Notes under the pieces: generated by a model | Database searches by the model: none | Told to the model about the DNA's origin: nothing | The model's input: only the letters and a program-made list of their open reading frames with translations | Origin: Pycnopodia helianthoides | Taxonomy: Eukaryota; Echinodermata; Asteroidea; Forcipulatida; Asteriidae | Direction: 5' to 3' | NCBI GenBank assembly: GCA_032158295.1 | Contig: CM063253.1 | Coordinates: 899,001 to 963,000, forward strand | Length of the DNA stretch: 64,000 nt | Translations under genes and position numbers: made by a program | Part shown: piece after piece, positions 56,582 through 64,000 of the stretch | How positions within the stretch are numbered: the stretch's first letter is position 1 | How the letters are laid out: each line of letters opens with the position of its first letter

Positions 56582-57983
56582 AAGCTTCTTCTTTTTCTCC
56601 CTCGAATTGTGCGTACAAGTTTGAACTGGAAATGTCCCCACAGGTCTGCTCTTGTTATCCCTACAAACCCCGGCTGTATAACATTCTCCTCTCCCTGGTT
56701 TTGCCCGTCTTTTAAAGCTTACAGGTAAACCATCCGAATGATTGAATGATTGAAAACGACAAGGAATAAAGACAGTTGATGGATTGGTCTGATGCCGAGA
56801 GGAAACAGGTGGGGAGATGCGCCGTGAAGCTCTTCCATGATTTTATAAAAACAATCACTGTCTCCTTCTGCCAATTGATTTACTATCAGGAAAATGGATG
56901 GGGGGATAAATTTGACATTAGGGGGGGAAAGGGGAAATTTAACACTACAGATTTATTATCTTTGCTGGTATTCATAAAAAGGGCAGGTTGAAACTGAAGA
57001 TGAGCTTGTTTCAGTCATTTTTAGGCGGCTGTTTTTGTTTTGGAAAGTATTGGTCGGTTGGCAATCTCTGCAGATACAGAGATGTAGTCTTAGAGATAAA
57101 CATATGGTCCAGTTTGACAAAATATTTGTAGTCTCCAAGCTGAAACCACAATTGTTTTATAGTAACTTGCACTGTGGACATTTTTTTTAAATGCCGACGT
57201 GGCAAACGGTTTTTAAGAAATTCAATACAATGACAATGACAATGTTTTGTGAAACGATCAAAATCCCTTAGTGTAGTCTACAAGACACAAACAAATCTTC
57301 AGCAGCTCGGAAATCTAATAAAAGCAAACACATGTTTATGCGATTACCAACAGTTTCAAAGGTTATCCACTCTAACTGGTTTAATTTGAATCCAGATCAA
57401 GTCTGATCCCCGCCCCGTCCATCAGATTCTGATCAAGACAGGATGCATCACTGTATATGTACAAGGAGTTCAAATCTGATCGGATCGTCCAAAATCCGGA
57501 TGAATGTACTTTGTATTACATTATGCAATCAACACAGGATCTGGTCCACTAATGTAGGTCATGTAAAAATTAACACAATGCGCACCAGATTATGGTACGA
57601 GTAGTGTCAAGTTTATATTCCCTATGTGTGACTATTTACATTTTATGCGGGATCCGGTGCGAGAGTCACATGCGTCACTCCGGAGAAAATTACCCCACTC
57701 GACTATACAAACAGGTCTCGTATTTACTTTCATCTCACTCTATCCACATGGCAACCAAAGAGGAGTCTTAGCCAAGGGAAATCAGGGTTTCATCAGCTGT
57801 CTGTTTAATTTCAAAGGAAGATCCCGCATCAACAAGAAAACCCAATCCAGTGCCTGCTAGAGCGGAGCTGCTTGATCTGTGCTGGGGGGACTCTTTATAG
57901 AAAATACACGACCGGGCGTGTCAATCGCTCCAGAAAAAAAAAACCAAGTCCTCTCGTCGCCAATAACCACTACTCACACATTG

Positions 57984-58250
57984 TCAAATGTTGCGGATAT
58001 TTTGTAGTAATTTCCCCTTTGCATCTGTAATTAACATCGTAAAGTTTGTAGAAAACACAATGTCTTGTGTAACCACCGACTCTGAGAATTTGTTTCCCCT
58101 GGAGACGATCCCCCTGTTATCTTTGGTCTCCACTACTACGGTACCTTCTTGAAGCTTCGATTTGAAGCACCACACATTGGTAAACATGACGTGTCGCTCA
58201 CTGAGTAAAGAATGGTTTCGAGTATTGACGCCTGTTTGCAGGTTGCGTAG
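57984..58250 (-). other. Unassigned open frame, possibly a terminal exon
   Basis: On the minus strand an open frame of about 88 codons follows a plausible acceptor (CTGCAAACAG) and ends in TGA. It includes HVMFTNVWCFKSKLQEG and FSESVVTQDIVFSTNFTM. No family is recognised and no partner exon was found. It may be chance. Confidence 0.2.
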
Positions 58251-58614
58251 GTGACAACATGTTTGTGAATAATTATAAAGTCTGGTCATTCAAATCAGCA
58301 ATCGAAACATGAAGCTCTTTCAACAAACCTACGCAACGCTGAAAAAAATTGATCATTAATGTCGTCAAAAACACTAATTTTATCATATTAATTAAACGCA
58401 AATCATGTTAGAATTGATGGGTTTTTCAAACGCAAAGGTAAATCAAATGAAAGATGGCTTTCCTAATTTTGGGAAACCTTGTACATGTGAAATGTAAGCA
58501 AGATTCTTTTTTCAACTGCTTAACACAAAATATCGCAGCAAAGCAAACATCATGAGAAGACATTATGCATGCTGCGTAATAATAATTATGTCTCAATTGA
58601 TGTTTATTACGAAC

Positions 58615-58815
58615 AGTTGAGTGTTCTCGAACAGTGCAATACACAACACACGGGACAAACGGCTCTACTCCCCACCCGAAGAACGGAGCAATAATGGGTC
58701 TTGCTTATTACATGACTCAAGTGTCAAGACCGGCACTCAAGGCTCACACTCTGTTGATCAGAAGCACAAGAGCCGTGGGTGCGCTTGACCGCTCGGCCAC
58801 CTCACACTGCAACAC
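58615..58815 (-). mobile_element. tRNA-derived SINE S3, diverged
   Basis: Minus-strand head with GTGGCCGAGCGGTCAAG (A box) matches S1, as do CAGAGTGTGAGCC and the CCGTTTGTCCC region; the B box is degraded. Confidence 0.65.
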
Positions 58816-59029
58816 TTCCGAAATTCTTAATAGGAAATTACGGTGTTCCATCATTACTGTACCATACAGTTTTTAATATTGATTTCAACTTGTGCTTTTT
58901 CTGCTGTGAAAAAAAATTGATCGAGACCTCCCTGGATTTAATATATTTAAGTATTTAATCCATTTATAATGAAATGGAATCGTCTCTTGTTTATATTCTG
59001 CGACAATGCGCTCAACCAATATATTTTAT

Positions 59030-59290
59030 AGTAATGTATTTATATAGCGCATTTTCCATGTACATGTTCAAATGCGCTTTACAGTTATGTTGTTAACAGA
59101 AGAGGTGATCGATTTGAGATAATTTTGAAGGTATTGACCGATTGTTGGTTACGAAGAGATATCGGTAGGTTATTCCACAGTTTGGAAGCAGCAGTTGTGA
59201 AGGCTCTATCACCAAGTGTGGGTAGCATCTTGGGAGATGGGTGGTTCAGCGTGATGCCTTGAGAGGAGCGAAGAGACCCACGGGAGTAGC
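59030..59290 (-). mobile_element. LINE 3' end, CR1/L2-type
   Basis: A minus-strand frame reads GDRAFTTAASKLWNNLPISL and then NTFK, the conserved C-terminus of CR1/L2-like reverse transcriptase ORFs, followed by a tail with AAAGCGCATTTGAAC and GCGCTATATAAATAC. Confidence 0.72.
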
Positions 59291-59792
59291 CGGATGGTTG
59301 CCTGATAGTCATAAGTTCATAATAATGTGTACATAAAATATTGAAATGCCACATAATGCACACTTTTTAAACCCGGTCTATCTAGGTATAAGTGCAAAGT
59401 GTACACTGCACTGAATGCACGTAATGGCATAATGACTCCTGCGGTAACCCATCACGACACCGGCGCCATTTTGACACTGCTCAACGCCAATCCATAATTG
59501 CCAAACCGTAGCTTCAAGCAAAAAACAGTCTGGTGCCCCCTTTGAGAGTGTAATGAGATTACTGCTCATTGTAAGCGGGGAGTCTGACTTAACTGGGGTA
59601 AGGCATGGGTCTATCAGGCTGTGACGTCACTTATTATGGCGCATCATGTGTTCATACGGGCTCACTTTATTATTGCAGCCTTCTTAATACGTAAAATTGT
59701 CTGTGAAAAAATACCCAATACACAGTGCGAAATTCCTACCATGGGTGGCTGACCAGCATGGCATATTTGATTGCGACTAGCTTTACTAGCAA

Positions 59793-59850
59793 GAGGGGGG
59801 GGGGGGGGGGGTGGGGGGGGGGGACCACACACACACACACACACACACAC
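59793..59850. repeat. Poly-G block followed by CA repeat
   Basis: Two G runs of 10-18 split by one T, then about 13 CA units. The G block could fold as a quadruplex. Confidence 0.9.
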
Positions 59851-60150
59851 AATCAAGTGGCTCTTGGATTGTTGCGTGTACAATGCCCACAATATGGAAA
59901 AAATCGAACTCGTTATTTTGTTTAAAGGCTGCGCTCTTTTGGGCCAATTCATTCGGTACGGTTACATCGGCTTGAGGCATATACATACAGAATGAACTAA
60001 AGAGAGTGTGTCAACATCATCGTATATATTGTAAAAATTGAGTTTACGTGTTTAAGTAGAGTTTCATTTTACAGAAAGAGAGTAGGTGAAGGGGGCGTCA
60101 GCCGGGCGGGGGCGGGGCATCTGTACATATTATCTTTTGAAAACCTTGTC

Positions 60151-60534
60151 TTAAAGACACTGGACACCTTTGGTAATTGTCAAAAACCAGTCTTCTCACT
60201 TGGTGTATCTCAACATATGCACAAAATAACAAACCTGTGAAAATTTGAACTCAATTGGTCGTCGAAGTTGCGAGATAATAATGGAAGAAAAAAACACCCT
60301 TGTCACACGAAGTTGTGTGCTTTCAGATGATTGATTTCGAGTGAGGTCTCAAAATCAATTCAAATATTTTACTGAGAAATTAGGCTACTTCTTTCTCAAA
60401 AACTATGTTACTTCAGAGGGAGCCGTTTCTCACAATGTTTTATACTATCAACAGCTCTCCATTGCTCGTTACCAAGTAAGTTTTTATGCTAACAACTATT
60501 TTGAGTAATTTCCAATAGTGTCCAGTGCCTTTAA
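60151..60534 (-). mobile_element. TTAA-MITE family B, copy B6
   Basis: TTAAAGACACTGGACACCTT start and, inverted, TTAAAGGCACTGGACACTAT; interior TGATTTCGAG/TGAGGTCTCAAAATCA hairpin near 60330-60358. Confidence 0.9.
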
Positions 60535-61439
60535 GCCCGGACACCATTTTATCCTTTGTGACCTTTTTTATTTTGTATGTTTTATTTATTTATTTTGTTT
60601 TTCAAGAAGAAAACAGCCGCGACTAAAATTTTACTCTGCTTTGTGGAACTTAGAAGTCTAAAGTATGGGTAAATTAAATCAATTGTCGAAAGAATGGTGC
60701 CAAGGGAAGATGAAGCGAGAATATATGACAGTTTTAGCCTTTTAAGTGACAAACAGGAAACTCGTTGCTGCGCCAATAAAGAACAATTGATGTCCGTGCC
60801 CCCCCTCCCCCCATTTGAAATCTTCACTTTTTAAAACTAAAAGTTACCCGAATTAAAAAGTGACATTATGAGCTTTCATAAAGTATTTCCGGTATTTTTC
60901 TATTTACACACAGACGATGCATTTGTTTTTACCTCCACGGCAGATTATCTTACACAAAAACAGTAAATAAACGACATCAAGAGAGCGCTGCAGGGGGCTT
61001 GTTTAGAAAACTACAGTTTTAACTGCCCAGAATTGCCCTCCTCCCGTCCCCCCCCCCCCCACCCTAAGAAAATTGGGCATTCCCATTGCATTCCCCTCAA
61101 AATATAAATTCCTAGTTTGGGCGATGTAAATACCATTCTATCTTTTTACAGTCTCTCTCCACGGGTGTTTTTTTTTTTGTATATTTCCCCCTCGTAAATA
61201 AACCTGTTCACACCTGCAGTTAGCGTACACAGTGTTTCAACCCATGCCACCCCCGGGTCAGAGAGCTGCGACATTCGTACTAAACACGACCCACTTCCTT
61301 GATATTTCTGGCTGTACTATTCCTCTGGGAACGACACCAAAATGTGAACAAAATGATTTAAAGACACGGCACTTTCTGGGAAACGTGGTCGATAAGTTGG
61401 TGCCAAGCTTACATGATTGAAACGATTGGTTGTCTCGGT

Positions 61440-61640
61440 CATCTTCGCGAGAGTAGGGGCAACTCGGATTTCAGCGAAAAGCTGCTGCAAATTTGAATAT
61501 GCTGTTCTAGTGAATTTTAAAATTGAAGCGGTATTTTTTTTTAATCGCATGACGCAAAAGAACAACATGCTTATTTTTTAAGTGAAATTGAGTGAGTGTT
61601 TTCAGGAGCATTCATTTTGCATTTCAAAAATCCCGTCGTC
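61440..61640 (+). repeat. Repeat P, copy 2 (empty site)
   Basis: Uninterrupted relative of 54050-54660 with a single TTAA where A2 sits in the other copy. Stop codons break the frame that is open in copy 1. Confidence 0.6.
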
Positions 61641-62689
61641 TTCAAGACAGGTCGCAATCAATGGTGTAAACTAGATATTCTCACTGAGGGGGAGGGGCGG
61701 GGCAAAACAATATTGTATTGTATGTTTGTTGTACACTTGCAAACTCGAAATGCTAGAAATATTCGCAATGGGTTCTTTCCAATAATTGGCTTATAAAGTT
61801 CACTGACTGTTTTGAAAAAAGCTATCATAAATAAATTTTTCACAGGAGCTAATCCCAGTACTAGTAGGTATTCGTAGTTTTATTTTGGTGGAAGGGGGAG
61901 TGGGGTACGGGTTTTGGTTTACCCCCCCCCCACCCCATCCCTCCTCAAATCCGCCAGCATTGATAACACACTACCAATGCATTTAGCTATACGAGACAAG
62001 GAGTAAACGCTTGTTATACTACGGAATGATCAAACGGGTATTCATACCAATGTCATTGTACAACATGAGGCTACGGAGGGTCGGGAGCAACATTTCCTAA
62101 ATTATTGTGCAATTAATAATTATCACAATCTCTTCTATACGAAGAAGCGAATGATTCTGAAAAAGAGCCAGTTCGTTTGTTCTGGACGTTTCGACTAGCG
62201 TCCTCTAGCCATCTTCAGCAGACTGATTTTTTTCTTCACACCAATGTCATCAAAAATAAACTCCAATAATTTAGTCAGCAAGGGTTACGATTACTATATT
62301 CAGCTGATCACGTATACGAAGAGCCAAAGTAGATAGGTCAATGTAAACGGCACGCTGCTACATCTTCAGTCACATCAATCTTCAAAATGACTATTGATTT
62401 ATGGAGCTTCGCTGGAGTTCAAAGAAGCAATCAATCATATAGGAGTAATCAGAGAATGTTTACCGCGGAAAAACACAGTTACCATGTCAATAGGATACCC
62501 ATACATGCTAATAAACGGGTGGTATGTGAGAGAGTGTACTTCAAACTAACTTGACTTGCTGTCATAGGCCCACGGAAATTGCATATCTTAGGCTTATTGT
62601 TACTTCACATGCTTCACCCACCAAATTCTGAATTCTTATGCAACATGACGGGTCAATCACTTGAGTGGATCTGTGATGAAACCACAGGG

Positions 62690-62960
62690 GATCAAACTGG
62701 GGGTTAGGGTTGACCCCATTCTGGCTGTACCCTAACAACTACCGGTTCAGAATTGACCCGGAAGTTCTTGGTCACACTGGGCCTGACCAGTTTCTGGATC
62801 AGTTTGACCTGGATTCTGTGTCAAACTGACCCACAACTGTGTCAAAAATGAAAGCAGAATCCGAGCCAAAATTCCCATTCTTGGCCACCTTCCAAGTCAG
62901 CCTGAAACAAAATGGGTCAAACCCCCTTGTGACATGGAACACGGATCAAGCCTGACCCTG
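62690..62960. repeat. Repeat K, rich in GGGTCAAA/TTTGACCC pieces
   Basis: Many short alternating pieces such as AATTGACCCGG, GATCAGTTTGACC, CAAACTGACCCA and GGGTCAAAC. Similar pieces occur at 21065-21130, 38617-38680 and 56440-56470, so it is an interspersed family of unknown class. Confidence 0.5.
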
Positions 62961-63043
62961 AGTCTGATCTGTGGACCCAAATGCAGGTGGGTATAGTGGC
63001 AACCTCGTCCCCAGGGTGTGTCGAGCAATACGAGGTTGACTGC

Positions 63044-63315
63044 TCTCTCACCCTGGTATTGGATCATTTGCATATCCAAAATTTTTGGAGACGTATGCAA
63101 ATTAGATTAGTCTGGCTGTTTTGCAAAGGTTAACATTTGGTTTTGTCCAATCACGGTCCGAGTAAGGAGTTTCCCTCCCTCTCTCACCCTGGTATTGGAT
63201 CATTTGCATATCAAAATTTTTTGGAGACGTATGCAAATTAGATTAGTCTGGCTGTTTTGCAAAGGTTAACATTTGGTTTTGTCCAATCACGGTCCGAGTA
63301 AGGAGTTTCCCTCCC
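63044..63315 (+). repeat. 136-base tandem duplication
   Basis: 63044-63179 is repeated at 63180-63315 with about one difference (CATATCCAAAATT against CATATCAAAATTT). Both units contain ATTTGCATAT and ATGCAAAT octamer-like motifs. Confidence 0.95.
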
Positions 63316-64000
63316 AGGGTTTGTATTGTAAACATGGTTGGAAATATAAACCATGGGTGCGAGGTTGGTATAGTGGCTTCTCGTCCGTTCGGCCTATATC
63401 TATTTATGGGTTTTCCCATTTTGGGATTTCCCTCCAACACCTACAAACAGAACACTATTCAATATCTTATGACAGATCCCCTAACGGGTTACTCTTCAGC
63501 GGGAAACCATATTGGTTTTGTCATAGAGCTCATCCTGGCTCTACGGTTTTATCACAGAATTTCTTCTAGTCCAATATTAAACTCAGACAGACCATTAACA
63601 TGTGCGATCGTCTCAACTACCTGCAAGGCTTGCTAGTACATAGACTAAAAGAGCATTCTTTACTCTACTCCATGACTGCTTCATCAGAACCGTAGCTCAG
63701 AATGCTAACACCCCCCACCCTGTATGCAATTTCTGGTTACGCAACTGCTTACTTGACAATTGCAATTGCACAGCCCTTCAAAATTCACGCAGGCACGAAA
63801 CAGTTTCTCGTTAAATTAATGCAGTTTTCAATCTAGATGTAAACTGTACATACCGGGCAGCAGTACGGTGCACTTTACAAGAAGTCAACTCTCAGTATTT
63901 CTCCCTCAGTGAATCCGCTACAATTAGTTCATTCGTATAGTTCAACTGTAAAGATGCACAACTACGCAACCGAAGCAATTTGCAAAGTGCTATTAACGTT

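Larger units (their letters stand above)
50502..64000. other. Gene-poor right end
   Basis: No gene recognised in 13.5 kb. Contents: the hAT-like minisatellite element, repeat P with A2, SINE S3, the LINE end, the G/CA block, B6, repeat K and the 136-base duplication, with homopolymer runs at 51893-51907 (G) and 61050-61062 (C). Stretches 52.9-54.0, 55.2-57.9 and 61.7-62.6 kb show nothing identifiable. Upstream untranslated exons of the sialyltransferase may lie here. Confidence 0.5.

Noticed and set aside
59662..59995. Several overlapping ORFs with poly-Gly/Pro/His-Thr runs
   Set aside because: They are translations of the G block and CA repeat.

Overview
This is a eukaryotic nuclear window, AT-rich, with multi-exon genes, GT-AG introns of a few hundred bases to several kb, tRNA-derived SINEs, LINE 3' ends and very many short inverted-repeat transposons. 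A marine invertebrate deuterostome is the best guess, most likely an echinoderm such as a sea star. The guess rests on protein similarity to vertebrate orthologues, on the ALG14/TLCD4 gene order, and on repeat style; no ribosomal or mitochondrial marker is present, so the species is not fixed.

Five genes can be modelled with consistent splice phases. (1) A CCDC152-like coiled-coil gene, + strand, 5109-12546, 8 exons, 255 codons. (2) A TLC-domain membrane protein of the TLCD4/TMEM56 type, - strand, 17207-26127, 6 coding exons, with a frame break in the last exon. (3) ALG14, the membrane anchor subunit of the UDP-GlcNAc transferase of N-glycan synthesis, + strand, 29278-33804, 5 exons, intact, 222 codons. 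(4) An unrecognised type I membrane protein with signal peptide, one sushi-like module, one membrane segment and a tyrosine-rich tail, + strand, 38078-41416, 4 exons, 250 codons. (5) An ST6GALNAC3/5/6-type sialyltransferase (GT29), - strand, 44851-50489, 4 exons, with a frame break in the stem exon and a GC-AG intron. Genes 2 and 3 are head to head with about 0.3 kb between the first TLCD4-like exon and the ALG14 start, as in vertebrates. ALG14 and the sialyltransferase both belong to glycan synthesis, but nothing suggests they form a functional cluster.

Layout: 1-3.3 kb, an old tandem duplication carrying a possible minus-strand exon; 3.3-5.1 kb, repeats and a long-TIR element; 5.1-12.5 kb, CCDC152; 12.5-17.2 kb, a piggyBac-type MITE and a minisatellite-bearing element; 17.2-29 kb, TLCD4-like gene; 29-34 kb, ALG14; 34-38 kb, transposons; 38-41.4 kb, sushi receptor-like gene; 41.4-44.8 kb, transposons; 44.8-50.5 kb, sialyltransferase; 50.5-64 kb, no recognisable gene, with nested repeats, minisatellites and a 136-base tandem duplication.

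The most striking non-genic signal is a set of related MITE families (called A, B, C, D and H here). All end in TTAAAGG, are flanked by TTAA, are about 340-430 bases long, share a right-half core, and differ in a central palindrome. They often insert into each other's TTAA ends so that two elements share one TTAA. One has an empty paralogous site in the same window, one is nested in another element, and one supplies the pyrimidine tract of a splice acceptor.
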